A stretch of DNA of 21,461 nt, taken from the NCBI GenBank assembly GCA_902463905.1, contig CABQHF010000008.1, forward strand, positions 1 to 21,461, in the 5' to 3' direction. Positions within the stretch are counted from its first letter, which is position 1. The number at the start of each line of letters is the position of its first letter. A program made the translations under genes and the position numbers. Under the pieces are notes generated by a model, which was not told the origin of the DNA, searched no databases, and saw only the letters and a list, made by a program, of their open reading frames with translations. Positions 12,429-20,903 of this stretch are shown one piece after another. The stretch is from an uncultured Faecalibacterium sp. GTDB lineage: Bacteria > Bacillota > Clostridia > Oscillospirales > Ruminococcaceae.

Positions 12429-14879
12429 TTATGGCATATATTTTCCGGTAATGCTGTTGGGATTTTCCTTTATTTCCTGCGGCGTTCCGATGGCTACGAT
12501 CTGTCCACCTGCTTCACCGCCGCCCGGGCCCATATCGATGATGTAATCTGCATTGCGGATGACATCCAGATCATGCTCAATGACAACAACGGTCGCACCA
12601 TGATCCAGAAGTGCCTGAAAGACACCCAGCAGAACCTGCACATCCAGCGGATGCAGGCCGATGGACGGCTCATCAAAGACGAACACGGAATCCTCCTGCG
12701 TCTTGCCGCCGGATAGTCCGGGCGTTTCCTCACCCAGCGTCAGGTAGCCCAGACCCAGCTGCTGGAGGATGCCCAGCTTCGGGCTGACGCTTTTCATGTC
12801 CTTGCAGAAGTCGATGGCAGTGTTCACATCCATGTCCATCAGCTCCGGCAGGGAAACGCTTGCGCCGTTTTTATTGGCAAGCTTTATTGTGTAGGCCGCC
12901 TTACCGTAGCGGGAACCCCGGCAGTCCGGGCAGGGAATGTCTACATCCGGCAGGAACTGCACATCAAGGCTGATAACACCGGTGCCATCGCAGCCGGGGC
13001 AGCGGAGCGAGCCGGTGTTATAAGAAAAATCCCCTGCCTTGCAGCCGAGCGCTTTGGCATCCGGCAATCTCGCATAGAGCTTACGCAGCTCGTCATGGAC
13101 ACCTGCATAGGTCGCCACGGTGGAGCGCACATTGATGCCGATGGGCGTGGCGTCGATGAGCTTGACATGGGCGATGCCTGCGGCATCCACTGTGCGGATG
13201 TGTGCAGGCAGTGGGCTGCCGCTGATCTTCGCTTCCAGTGCAGGGATCAGGCTTTCCAGCACCATGGTGGTCTTGCCGGAGCCGGACACGCCGGTAACGA
13301 CTGTGAGCCGTCCCTTGGGGATATCGACCTCCAAGGGCTTTACCGTATGGACCCGGTTCGTAGACAGATGGATCCTGCCGTTTGCAAAGAGGTCCTCCTT
13401 TTCGGCGCAGGCGCGCAGTTTGCTTTCGGCTGCGCCGGAAAGAAACGGTCCGATCTGGGAAGCAGGGTCTGCCTCGATGGTAGAAACACTGCCCTGTGCA
13501 ATGACATGACCGCCTTTTGCACCGGCCTCCGGTCCCATTTCGATGATCCAGTCTGCCTCTTTCAGGATCTGTGTATCGTGATCCACCAGAATGACGGAAT
13601 TCCCGTCTGCCACCAGATCGTGCATCACACCGGTAAGTCCCACAATGTTGGACGGGTGCAGGCCGATGGACGGCTCGTCCAGCACATAGAGAACACCGGT
13701 GGTGCGGTTGCGCACCGCGCGGGCCAGTTGCATCCGCTGCCGCTCGCCGGTGGAGAGCGTGGATGCGGAGCGGTCAAGGGTCAGATAGCCTAACCCTAAG
13801 TCCATCAGCCGCTTTGCGGTGCTCTGAAAGGCATCGCAGATGCTCTGGGCCATGGGGTGCATTTCTTCCGGCAGGCTTCCCGGCACACCGCCAACCCAAT
13901 CGACCAGCTCGGCGAGCGTCATGGCACAGGCTTCGTCCAGCGTGGTCCCCTGCAGCTTCGGTGTACGCGCGGCGGCAGACAGGCGTGTGCCGTGACATTC
14001 CGGACAAATATCCTCTTTGAGGAACTTTTCCACCCGCTTCATGCCCTTTTCATCCTTGACCTTGGCAAGGGCATTTTCTACGGTATAGATGGCATTGAAA
14101 TAGGTGAAATCCAGTTCTGCAAAGTCGTTGGAATCGGATTTTTTCGGGCGGTAAAGAATGTGCTTTTTCTCAGCAGGGCCATGGAACACGATTTCTTTTT
14201 CCTGCTCGGTCAGCTCCCGGAAGGGCACATCTGTGCGCACGCCCATCTCCCGGCAGATGTCTGTCATCAGCGACCACATCAGGCTGTTCCATGGGGCAAC
14301 AGCGCCTTCGTCGATGGTCAGTGAATCATCCGGCACCAGCGTATTCAGATCAACGGTACGGACGAGGCCGGTGCCGCCGCATTTCTGGCAGGCACCTTGG
14401 GAATTGAAGGCCAGTTCTTCTGCCGACGGTGCATAGAACTGTGCGCCGCACACCGGGCAAATAAGCTCTTTTCCTGCTGCCACCGCCAGAGACGGAGGAA
14501 GATAGTGCCCGTTCGGGCAGCGATGATCGGCAAGGCGGGAAAACATCAGGCGCAGACTGTTAAGCAGCTCGGTTCCCGTACCAAAGGTACTGCGGATGCC
14601 CGGCACACCGGGGCGCTGATGCAGCGCCAGCGCAGCAGGAACATACAAGACCTCCTCCACACTGGCTTTGGAAGCCTGCGTCATGCGGCGGCGGGTATAG
14701 GTGGAGAGCGCTTCCAGATAGCGCCGGGAGCCCTCGGCATACAGCACGCCCAAGGCAAGGGATGACTTGCCGGAGCCGGACACGCCTGCGATGCCCACGA
14801 TCTTTCCAAGCGGAATGTCCACATCAATGTTCTTCAGGTTGTGGACCTTTGCTCCGCGGATCAACATTTTATCGATCAT
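12429..14879 (-). CDS. UvrA-like ABC ATPase (UvrA2/DrrC-type) with damaged second ABC signature
   Basis: This 816-residue protein has two ABC ATPase modules with zinc-finger insertions like excinuclease UvrA, but is shorter (UvrA is about 940). Such UvrA2-type proteins are linked to resistance to DNA-binding drugs. Module 1 has Walker A GVSGSGKSS (32-40), zinc Cys pairs CPVC and CQKC (141-167), CPEC (292-295), signature LSTGERQR (375-382) and Walker B VLYVLDEPSIGLHP. Module 2 has Walker A GVSGSGKTT (530-538), CPGC/CPDC fingers (627-653) and Walker B SVFVFDEPSIGLHP. In module 2 the signature reads LSGGKTQEDS (722-731), whereas the family normally has about 12 more residues (EAQRLKLAS type) after LSGG. 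The frame is kept, so this is an in-frame deletion at 12704/12705 that probably disables one ATP site. It follows tetR by 74 bases and is likely co-transcribed. Confidence 0.9.
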   Translation of the reverse strand: MIDKMLIRGAKVHNLKNIDVDIPLGKIVGIAGVSGSGKSSLALGVLYAEGSRRYLEALSTYTRRRMTQASKASVEEVLYVPAALALHQRPGVPGIRSTFGTGTELLNSLRLMFSRLADHRCPNGHYLPPSLAVAAGKELICPVCGAQFYAPSAEELAFNSQGACQKCGGTGLVRTVDLNTLVPDDSLTIDEGAVAPWNSLMWSLMTDICREMGVRTDVPFRELTEQEKEIVFHGPAEKKHILYRPKKSDSNDFAELDFTYFNAIYTVENALAKVKDEKGMKRVEKFLKEDICPECHGTRLSAAARTPKLQGTTLDEACAMTLAELVDWVGGVPGSLPEEMHPMAQSICDAFQSTAKRLMDLGLGYLTLDRSASTLSTGERQRMQLARAVRNRTTGVLYVLDEPSIGLHPSNIVGLTGVMHDLVADGNSVILVDHDTQILKEADWIIEMGPEAGAKGGHVIAQGSVSTIEADPASQIGPFLSGAAESKLRACAEKEDLFANGRIHLSTNRVHTVKPLEVDIPKGRLTVVTGVSGSGKTTMVLESLIPALEAKISGSPLPAHIRTVDAAGIAHVKLIDATPIGINVRSTVATYAGVHDELRKLYARLPDAKALGCKAGDFSYNTGSLRCPGCDGTGVISLDVQFLPDVDIPCPDCRGSRYGKAAYTIKLANKNGASVSLPELMDMDVNTAIDFCKDMKSVSPKLGILQQLGLGYLTLGEETPGLSGGKTQEDSVFVFDEPSIGLHPLDVQVLLGVFQALLDHGATVVVIEHDLDVIRNADYIIDMGPGGGEAGGQIVAIGTPQEIKENPNSITGKYMP

Positions 14880-14953
14880 ATTTCTTGAACCCTTCCTGTT
14901 GGCTTTCCTGCTTCTGTGCGCCGATGCCGCTTCCTGTGCGTCGGTTCATGGAA

Positions 14954-15538
14954 TCAAAGCGGCATCGTATGTTCGATAAAGCCGTTTACTCCGGAACACA
15001 AGAGCTGATTGGATAGTTCAATCATGTCACGGAGGGGGATCTTTTTACCGTCTGCGACCCATTTGCGATAGACGGACATACTGGCACTTTGGATAAATTC
15101 AAGCAAAACGGCCTGTTTGGAAGGCTCCAGCAGCTGCAGCCATGTGGACTGCCCCCACTTGCTGTTCATCACGTCGTTTACCATCTTACTGCGGATATAG
15201 TCATAGCTTCCGCTGCAAGTGATCTTTTCGTATAGCGGCCCTTTTTCAACAGAATAGAGAAAAAATTCGCGATTGATCTTGTCCAGATCTTCCGGTACTT
15301 TATAGTTTTCGATTCGTTTCAGATATTCCTGCGTGAAGAGACCTTGCAGTTCGGCAAGCAGATCATCGAGAACAGCATAGTAGCGGTAAAAGGTCTTCTT
15401 GTTGATCTTTGCCCGTTCACAGAGTTCTTTTACGGTGATCTTTTCGTAGTTCATCTCATAAAGCATTTCTTCAAATGCCTTGTGGATGGCCTCTATTGTT
15501 TTTTGGACACGCAGATCTTCTGTACCGTCTAAGATCAT
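14954..15538 (-). CDS. TetR/AcrR-family transcriptional regulator
   Basis: This 194-residue repressor-type protein has an N-terminal helix-turn-helix (about residues 32-55, ITVKELCERAKINKKTFYRYY) and a helical ligand-binding domain that is not conserved. The start at 15538 is chosen because AGGAGG lies nine bases upstream; a TTG at 15547 directly abuts that site and is unlikely. It is divergent from the MATE-led gene set and upstream, in the same direction, of the UvrA-like gene. A palindrome within its own 5' leader (15556-15586) is the obvious operator, implying autoregulation and control of the divergent operon. The inducer is unknown but is likely a substrate of the neighbouring exporter. 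Confidence 0.9.
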   Translation of the reverse strand: MILDGTEDLRVQKTIEAIHKAFEEMLYEMNYEKITVKELCERAKINKKTFYRYYAVLDDLLAELQGLFTQEYLKRIENYKVPEDLDKINREFFLYSVEKGPLYEKITCSGSYDYIRSKMVNDVMNSKWGQSTWLQLLEPSKQAVLLEFIQSASMSVYRKWVADGKKIPLRDMIELSNQLLCSGVNGFIEHTMPL

Positions 15539-15555
15539 GTTCGTCAACCTCCTGT

Positions 15556-15586
15556 TATGTCACCTTTCCGCTGAAAGAGTGACATA
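15556..15586. promoter_or_regulatory. Probable TetR operator palindrome
   Basis: TATGTCAC (15556-15563) and GTGACATA (15579-15586) are exact inverted copies, with inner TTTC/GAAA partly extending the symmetry. It lies 17 bases upstream of the tetR start and 26 bases before the -35 of the divergent promoter. Its length and symmetry fit a TetR dimer-of-dimers or long-spaced site. Confidence 0.7.
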
Positions 15587-15612
15587 TTCCACCGTTCTGA
15601 AAATATCGCCCA

Positions 15613-15641
15613 TTGTTCTTTGTTTTAGCTGGGAATATAAT
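15613..15641 (+). promoter_or_regulatory. Promoter of the MATE-flavodoxin-reductase operon
   Basis: TTGTTC (15613-15618), 17 bases and TATAAT (15636-15641) predict a start near 15648, some 90 bases before the MATE start codon. It is close to the putative TetR operator. Confidence 0.75.
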
Positions 15642-15739
15642 GGCAATACAAGGAATAAGTAACCCAAGTTGCATTAAATTGTAGCATGGAAGAAACCGAA
15701 AGTCAAGGTCATGCTGCAAGCCAAAGCAAGGAGAAGAAT

Positions 15740-17119
15740 ATGAGTGAACACACAGCAAGCATAGCCGCACAGGGCAATGAAATGGGGACACTTCCTGTGG
15801 GCAGACTTTTAAGAAAAATGTCTGTTCCGCTGATCTTTTCTATGTTTGTTCAGGTCTTGTATGGACTGGTGGACAGCATGTATGTGGCGCGGCTTGGAGA
15901 TGCCGCACTTACTGCAATTTCGCTCAGTATGCCGGTGCAGTATCTTGTACTTGGTGTCGGGATCGGCATTGGCGTAGGCGTTAATTCCGTTTTATCCCAA
16001 AAGCTGGGAGAACAGGATGCGGAGGGAGTCGATCGGGCAGCCGGAAACGGTTTCATTCTGGTATGGATCATGTCCGTCCTTTTTGTATTCCTTGGCGCAT
16101 TTGCAATGGAACCCTTCTATCGGATGCAGACAGACATTGCTGAAGTGCTTGATATGAGCATTGCGTATAGTAAGGTGATCAGTATCGTATCTTTTGCAGC
16201 CCTGCATCAGGTCCTTATGGAACGCCTCCTTTCCTCCACCGGAAAAACACAGCTTACGATGTTTCCCATGCTGACAGGTGCGGTTGTAAATATCGTCCTT
16301 GACCCGATTATGATTTTCGGATGGTTTGGATGCCCGGCATTTGGAATTGCAGGTGCAGCGTATGCAACGGTAATTGCACAGGCAATCGCAGCATTGGTCG
16401 GTTTGTGGCTGAACGTGAGGTTCAATAAAGAGCTGCGGCTTCACCGTGCAGGCTTTTTACCGAATGGTACGGTTATTGCAGAAATTTTGAGAGTGGGGAT
16501 TCCTGTGGCACTGTCGCAATGCCTGATCTCTGTGATCTCGTTTGGCATGAACAATATCTTGTTATCTCTTTCAGCCGTAACCCCCGGAATTTATGTGATC
16601 TATATTCGTTTGCAAAGTTTTGTGATTATGCCTTCCGGTGGTATGAGTACAGCAGGTATTTCCATTATTGCTTATAACTACGGTGCAGGCAATCCAAAAC
16701 GAATCATGGATACTCTGAAAGCAAGCATCTCGGTAAACCTGATCATTGCTGCCATTGGCACCGTTGTATTCCTTGCCGTGCCAGAGGCGCTGTTATCTCT
16801 TTTTGATGCATCGGATGCAGTTCTGGCAATCGGTGTCCCTGCACTTCGTATTATCGCAGCCTCGTTGCTGTTTACGACAACGACCCAGATCCTGTCTGGA
16901 TTTTTACAGGCACTGGGGCGAGGAACGGATAGTTTTGTGATTGCGATCACACAGGCCGTTTTTCTTCTGCTTTCAGCATGGCTTCTGTCCCTGACGGGAA
17001 GCGCAGTGCTTGTATGGTTTGCTTTTCCGATCATGGAGGTGCTTCGCTTTATCATAGCGGTGGCTTTCACGCAAGCTGCCCATAAAAATCAAATTATGAA
17101 ACTGGAGGTAAAAGCATGA
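15740..17119 (+). CDS. MATE-family multidrug/sodium antiporter
   Basis: This 459-residue exporter uses a Na+ or H+ gradient to expel cationic or aromatic compounds. The start at 15740 is chosen for AAGGAG six bases upstream; an in-frame ATG at 15686 has no ribosome binding site. The sequence begins TLPVGRLLRKMSVPLIFSMF after a short polar tail, then shows the repeated 6+6 helix pattern of MATE proteins: QVLYGLVDSMYVARLGDAAL in helix 1-2 and, in the second half, GIPVALSQCLISVISFGMNN and GAGNPKRI. The length is normal. It opens the plus-strand operon, and its TGA overlaps the ATG of the following flavodoxin as ATGA. It is next to a TetR regulator, a common arrangement for inducible efflux. Confidence 0.93.
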   Translation: MSEHTASIAAQGNEMGTLPVGRLLRKMSVPLIFSMFVQVLYGLVDSMYVARLGDAALTAISLSMPVQYLVLGVGIGIGVGVNSVLSQKLGEQDAEGVDRAAGNGFILVWIMSVLFVFLGAFAMEPFYRMQTDIAEVLDMSIAYSKVISIVSFAALHQVLMERLLSSTGKTQLTMFPMLTGAVVNIVLDPIMIFGWFGCPAFGIAGAAYATVIAQAIAALVGLWLNVRFNKELRLHRAGFLPNGTVIAEILRVGIPVALSQCLISVISFGMNNILLSLSAVTPGIYVIYIRLQSFVIMPSGGMSTAGISIIAYNYGAGNPKRIMDTLKASISVNLIIAAIGTVVFLAVPEALLSLFDASDAVLAIGVPALRIIAASLLFTTTTQILSGFLQALGRGTDSFVIAITQAVFLLLSAWLLSLTGSAVLVWFAFPIMEVLRFIIAVAFTQAAHKNQIMKLEVKA

Positions 17120-17640
17120 GTGGCAATGTATTGATCGCGTATTTTTCTCACGAAGGAGAAGCATACGCCGCAGGAACGATCGTGACCCTGAAAATCGGAA
17201 ACACAAGAGTAGCAGCGGAAATGATGGCAGAAATGGCCGGTGCGGATCTGCATCGGATCGAGACGGTCCATCCGTATCCCTTCAGCCACATGGAGACCGT
17301 GGAGATCGCTCAAAAAGAGCAGAAGCAGAATGCCCGTCCGGAGCTTCAGCCGGCAGATCTTGATATGGCATCCTATGATACGATCATTCTGGGTTACCCC
17401 AACTGGTGGGGCACGATGCCTATGCCGGTTTTCACATTTCTTGAACAGTATGATCTCCGTGGAAAAACGATCCTGCCATTTTGCACACACGAAGGCAGCG
17501 GCATGGGACACAGCGAAGCTGACATAAAGGCGCTTTGTGCGGATGCAAAAGTGGGAAAAGGGCTTGCCATTACCGGAAACAAAGTGAATCAGGCAAAGAA
17601 AGATATCGAAAACTGGCTGAAAAAAGCAGAGATCCTGTAA
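17116..17640 (+). CDS. Flavodoxin-family protein (cytosolic)
   Basis: This 174-residue protein has a flavodoxin fold and is expected to bind FMN and carry electrons or reduce a quinone-like substrate. The N-terminal VLIAYFSHEGE is the FMN phosphate region, although it is longer than the usual loop: a spacer YAAGTIVTLK precedes IGNTRVAAEM. YDTIILGYPNWWGTMP (about 90-105) and ILPFCTHEGSG (about 116-126) are the flavin-flanking loops typical of the flavodoxin_4 group. GGAGG precedes the ATG, which overlaps the MATE stop. A second, lipid-anchored homologue lies two genes downstream. It is likely co-expressed with the exporter. Confidence 0.9.
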   Translation: MSGNVLIAYFSHEGEAYAAGTIVTLKIGNTRVAAEMMAEMAGADLHRIETVHPYPFSHMETVEIAQKEQKQNARPELQPADLDMASYDTIILGYPNWWGTMPMPVFTFLEQYDLRGKTILPFCTHEGSGMGHSEADIKALCADAKVGKGLAITGNKVNQAKKDIENWLKKAEIL

Positions 17641-17664
17641 CAAAAAAAACGGAGGAAAACAACG

Positions 17665-18519
17665 ATGAAACAGACTTATATTACTTTGAATGACGGAAAC
17701 AAGATCCCGCAGTTTGGCCTTGGGGTCTATATGGTTCCGGGCGACGAAACCACCCGTGAAGCCTGCCTTGCAGCTTTGAAGATGGGCTATCGGCATATCG
17801 ACACGGCCCACGCCTACCAGAACGAGCGTGGTGTCGGCAAGGCCGTGAAGGAAAGCGGTATTCCCCGTGAGGAGATCTGGATCACCAGCAAGCTGTGGCC
17901 CAGTGAGTACGGCGAGGGCAAGACCATGGAAGGCATTGATAAGATGCTGAGCCGCCTTGGTACGGACTATATCGATCTGCTTCTGCTGCATCAGCAGTTT
18001 GGCGATTATCTGGGTGCATGGCGCGATATGGAAAAAGCGGTGGCACAGGGCAAGGTGCGCTCCATCGGTCTTTCCAACTTTGAGTCGGAGCGTCTGGAAG
18101 AAGTGCTGGCCGCCGCCAGCATCAAGCCCGCCGTTTTGCAGGTGGAGTGCCATCCGTATTATCAGCAGGCTGCGCTTAAAGAGCGCATTGCACCCTACGG
18201 CACAAAAATCGAGTGCTGGTATCCGCTGGGTCACGCCGATGCAGGACTGATGAATGAGCCGCTGTTTGCCGAGCTTGGTCAGAAATACGGCAAGAGCAAC
18301 GCTCAGATTATTCTGCGCTGGCATATTCAGGAGGGCAACATCATCTTCCCCAAAACCACCAATCCGCAGCACATGAAGGACAATTTTGACATTTTTGATT
18401 TTGCACTAAGCGATAAAGAAATGGCTGCGATCCACAAGTTGGACAAAGGGCAGCGCTTCTTTACCATGACCCTTGCCGAACAGGAGGCTCACCTGAGCCA
18501 GTTTGTTCCGGCAGATTAA
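17665..18519 (+). CDS. Aldo/keto reductase
   Basis: This 284-residue (alpha/beta)8 enzyme uses NAD(P)H to reduce aldehydes or ketones. The catalytic tetrad is visible as Asp46 (HIDTAHAYQNE), Tyr51, Lys76 (ITSKLWPS) and His109 (LLLLHQQ). SIGLSNF (about 133-139) and QVECHPYYQQ (about 158-167) follow. The cofactor-binding end is IIFPKTTNPQHMKDNF (about 229-244). The form is that of AKR5-type 2,5-diketogluconate reductase relatives; the true substrate is open. CGGAGG precedes the start. The codon use here is richer in GC than in the preceding MATE gene, which may mean a different origin. It is third in the operon, between two flavodoxins. Confidence 0.93.
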   Translation: MKQTYITLNDGNKIPQFGLGVYMVPGDETTREACLAALKMGYRHIDTAHAYQNERGVGKAVKESGIPREEIWITSKLWPSEYGEGKTMEGIDKMLSRLGTDYIDLLLLHQQFGDYLGAWRDMEKAVAQGKVRSIGLSNFESERLEEVLAAASIKPAVLQVECHPYYQQAALKERIAPYGTKIECWYPLGHADAGLMNEPLFAELGQKYGKSNAQIILRWHIQEGNIIFPKTTNPQHMKDNFDIFDFALSDKEMAAIHKLDKGQRFFTMTLAEQEAHLSQFVPAD

Positions 18520-18569
18520 GGTACAAAAAACGATCTTTTGACGATTCGATAGAACAAGCGGAAAAAGCC

Positions 18570-19262
18570 ATGAAAATCACACGAAAAAGATTTATCGAGA
18601 CAATTTTCACCCTTGTGACGGCATCTGTTCTCACCGCCTGCGGAGATCCCACTCCGGCAGGATCTTCCCCTGCCGAGGATACGGAGCCGGACAGTTCAAA
18701 GGCAGATGATCCTGCACAGACCGAGCAAACAGCAGCAGGCAGTGGTATGTTGGTGGCTTATTTTTCTCTTGCGGGAGAACAGTACAACGTAGGCGTTGTA
18801 GAGGAAGGAAATACCAGCATTATCGCCCACATAATCGCAGAACAAACCGGAGCCGATCTTTTTGAGATCAAACCGGAAACACCCTATCCGACTACCTATC
18901 AGGGGCTTCTGGATGTGACCCGGCAGGAAATGGACAACAATGCCCGCCCGGAAATTGCCGACACGGTGGACGATATGGATGCCTATGACACGATCTTTAT
19001 CGGCTATCCCATCTGGTGGGGCGATATGCCAAGGATCCTTTGCAACTTTTTGGAGAGCTATGATCTGTCCGGCAAGACCATCGTTCCATTCTGTACCCAT
19101 GGCGGCAGCGGACTTTCCCGTACCGAATCCACGATTGCCGACATTACAGGCGGCACAATGAAGGATGGCTTGGCAATTCCCGGTGTGACCGCTCAGAACG
19201 ATCGTGATGCAGCCAGAAGCAAAGTTGCCGAATGGCTGAAGGACGGTGGCTTTGTTGCGTAA
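18570..19262 (+). CDS. Flavodoxin-domain lipoprotein
   Basis: This 230-residue protein has a lipoprotein signal: basic MKITRKRF, a hydrophobic core and the lipobox LTAC with Cys24. A Pro/Ser/Glu/Asp-rich linker (about 25-58) follows, then a flavodoxin domain (LVAYFSLAGEQYN, DTIFIGYPIWWGDMP, IVPFCTHGGSG, ending VAEWLKDGG). It is a paralogue of the cytosolic flavodoxin two genes upstream and shares the spacer after the first loop. It should sit on the outer face of the membrane and may pass electrons to an extracellular acceptor. The ribosome binding site is weak, so translation may depend on the preceding gene. Its 3' end overlaps the next gene. Confidence 0.88.
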   Translation: MKITRKRFIETIFTLVTASVLTACGDPTPAGSSPAEDTEPDSSKADDPAQTEQTAAGSGMLVAYFSLAGEQYNVGVVEEGNTSIIAHIIAEQTGADLFEIKPETPYPTTYQGLLDVTRQEMDNNARPEIADTVDDMDAYDTIFIGYPIWWGDMPRILCNFLESYDLSGKTIVPFCTHGGSGLSRTESTIADITGGTMKDGLAIPGVTAQNDRDAARSKVAEWLKDGGFVA

Positions 19263-19863
19263 TAGACACCGGGAGCGCTTTGCAATGCTGCTGGCTGTGG
19301 GGATGATGTTGTCATCCCTTGCAGCCTGTGGAGCAGCGCAGAAAAGTTCATCTGAATATCCTTCCGTAGAAAACACGCAGGACAATACCTCAGAGAGTGA
19401 TTCCGGCAACGAAACAGAGGTGAATACGGTGAATTTGGATTTCTCAGTTTTCGGCAATGTGGAGATCACAGGTGTAGAGTTATCTGAACTGAGTGCCGAA
19501 GAACAGGCGGTGCTTTATCAGCAGGCAAGATATTGTCAGGCTATGACCGAAGCCGATACAGAAACCATGACGGAGATCACATCCCCGGATATGATCTTTA
19601 CCCACATGAGCGGCAGGCAGCAAACAAGGGAAGAATACTTTGCAGACATAGCGGATGGCGATCTTCGATACTTTACGATCGGCATTAAGAATCCGGTGGT
19701 CAATATCAATGGCAGCTATGCGTCGGTGTCCTACACTTCTGTTTTGAATGCAAATGCCTACGGAGCCAGAGGTACTTATCGAATGGACGGAATCCATTGG
19801 TATGAGAAGCAGAACGGAAACTGGATTGCGTGTAATCCGCCGAAACCGGAACGTGATAGATAA
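19246..19863 (+). CDS. Lipoprotein with SnoaL/DUF4440-like domain
   Basis: The start is uncertain: GTG at 19246 gives MALLRNRHRERF, then a hydrophobic stretch and the lipobox LAAC; an ATG at 19285 gives a shorter signal with little basic charge. The mature part has a Ser/Glu/Asn-rich linker, then a compact domain (about residues 80-200). There LYQQARYCQAMTEADTETM, SPDMIFTHMSGRQQTREEY and GTYRMDGIHWYEKQNGNWIACN resemble SnoaL/NTF2-like folds. These bind small hydrophobic ligands or act as cyclases or isomerases. It overlaps the upstream flavodoxin by 17 bases and ends two bases before traX-like, so it is part of the operon. The family call is moderate. Confidence 0.75.
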   Translation: MALLRNRHRERFAMLLAVGMMLSSLAACGAAQKSSSEYPSVENTQDNTSESDSGNETEVNTVNLDFSVFGNVEITGVELSELSAEEQAVLYQQARYCQAMTEADTETMTEITSPDMIFTHMSGRQQTREEYFADIADGDLRYFTIGIKNPVVNINGSYASVSYTSVLNANAYGARGTYRMDGIHWYEKQNGNWIACNPPKPERDR

Positions 19864-19865
19864 AA

Positions 19866-20543
19866 ATGAATGCGACACAACTGAAGGTTATTGGTATTGT
19901 CTCAATGACCATAGATCATATCGGCTACTTCCTGTTTCCGCAAATGACCGTCCTGCGCATGATCGGGCGGCTGGCCTATCCGATTTTTGCGTACATGATC
20001 GCAGAGGGATGCAGATATACAAGAAACAAAGCGCGATATTTCTGCACAATGTTTGCTATCGCCTGCACCTGTTCGGCTGCTACTTATTTTGCGGAAAGAA
20101 GCCTGTATCAATCCATATTCACCACATTTTCCTGTGCGATGCTCTTGATCTTTGCGCTGGACTCAGCCGCCAAAACTGCTGAAGGAGCAAGGAAAATCCT
20201 TTGGGAGGTCAGCGCAGCGTTGCTCGTGTTCCTGTATTTCTCTGTTTTTCAGCTTCGGATAATTCCGGGTCTTGAAACGGACTATGGGTTTCTCGGCATC
20301 ATAACGCCCGTTCTCGTATGGCTTGGACGCAGCAAAGCAGAGAAGCTGTTGGGGCTTGCCCTCGGATTGAGTTTGCTCTCAGCAGAGCTTGGCGCGGTTC
20401 AGTTTTGTTCATTGGCGGCTGTGGCCTTGTTGTACTTCTACAATGGAGAGCGAGGAAACCACAGCCTGAAGTGGGCTTTCTACGTGTACTATCCGCTTCA
20501 TATTGCTGCACTGTACGGTATTGCACAAATTGCTCCATGGTAG
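19866..20543 (+). CDS. TraX-family membrane protein
   Basis: This 225-residue multi-spanning protein begins with the TraX hallmark QLKVIGIVSMTIDHIGYFLFP, then MIGRLAYPIFAYMIAEGCRYT. About seven or eight membrane segments follow, with a C-terminal FYVYYPLHIAALYGI. F-plasmid TraX acetylates pilin, but stand-alone TraX relatives in Clostridia have no pilin and their role is not known; the fold resembles membrane acyltransferases. It starts two bases after the previous stop, so it belongs to the operon. No clear ribosome binding site is visible, which fits coupled translation. No transfer genes are in view. Confidence 0.88.
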   Translation: MNATQLKVIGIVSMTIDHIGYFLFPQMTVLRMIGRLAYPIFAYMIAEGCRYTRNKARYFCTMFAIACTCSAATYFAERSLYQSIFTTFSCAMLLIFALDSAAKTAEGARKILWEVSAALLVFLYFSVFQLRIIPGLETDYGFLGIITPVLVWLGRSKAEKLLGLALGLSLLSAELGAVQFCSLAAVALLYFYNGERGNHSLKWAFYVYYPLHIAALYGIAQIAPW

Positions 20544-20577
20544 AAATGATGGAGAGAAAACCTACCTAAAAGAACTT

Positions 20578-20652
20578 ACCGCCCCGCAACACACCGATCT
20601 ATTTTGCCGTTGATTCATCCGACAAAATCCATCGCTGCGCTGCGTGGGCGGG
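20578..20652. repeat. Structured repeat, copy 1
   Basis: Starts ACCGCCCCGC and ends TGCGTGGGCGG, so CCGCCC (20579-20584) and GGGCGG (20646-20651) close a stem. An inner ATTTTGCCG...CCGACAAAAT can pair with one mismatch. T-rich sequence follows, so it may act as the terminator of the plus-strand operon. Confidence 0.6.
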
Positions 20653-20903
20653 TTTCTGTTTTGATTGAAAAGGTACGGTCAATATAGTCTTAACGATGCT
20701 TTTACGCAAAAATCGTTGTCGCTTTGCCATCAGCAGACTTGCCTGTGGCCATTTCCTGAACAGGAATACAGACCAATACCGAATCAATTTTTCCTATGCT
20801 CGCAAGATGTGTCATACTTTTCCTGATTCACTTCAATAAATTTTCCAAAACCCTCTTGACGCATTCTACATACCGTGGTATTTTTCTTGTAAATCCCACC
20901 GTT

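Noticed and set aside
17089..18372. 427-codon open frame opposite the flavodoxin and aldo/keto reductase
   Set aside because: Runs across two real genes in antisense and has no recognisable motif.
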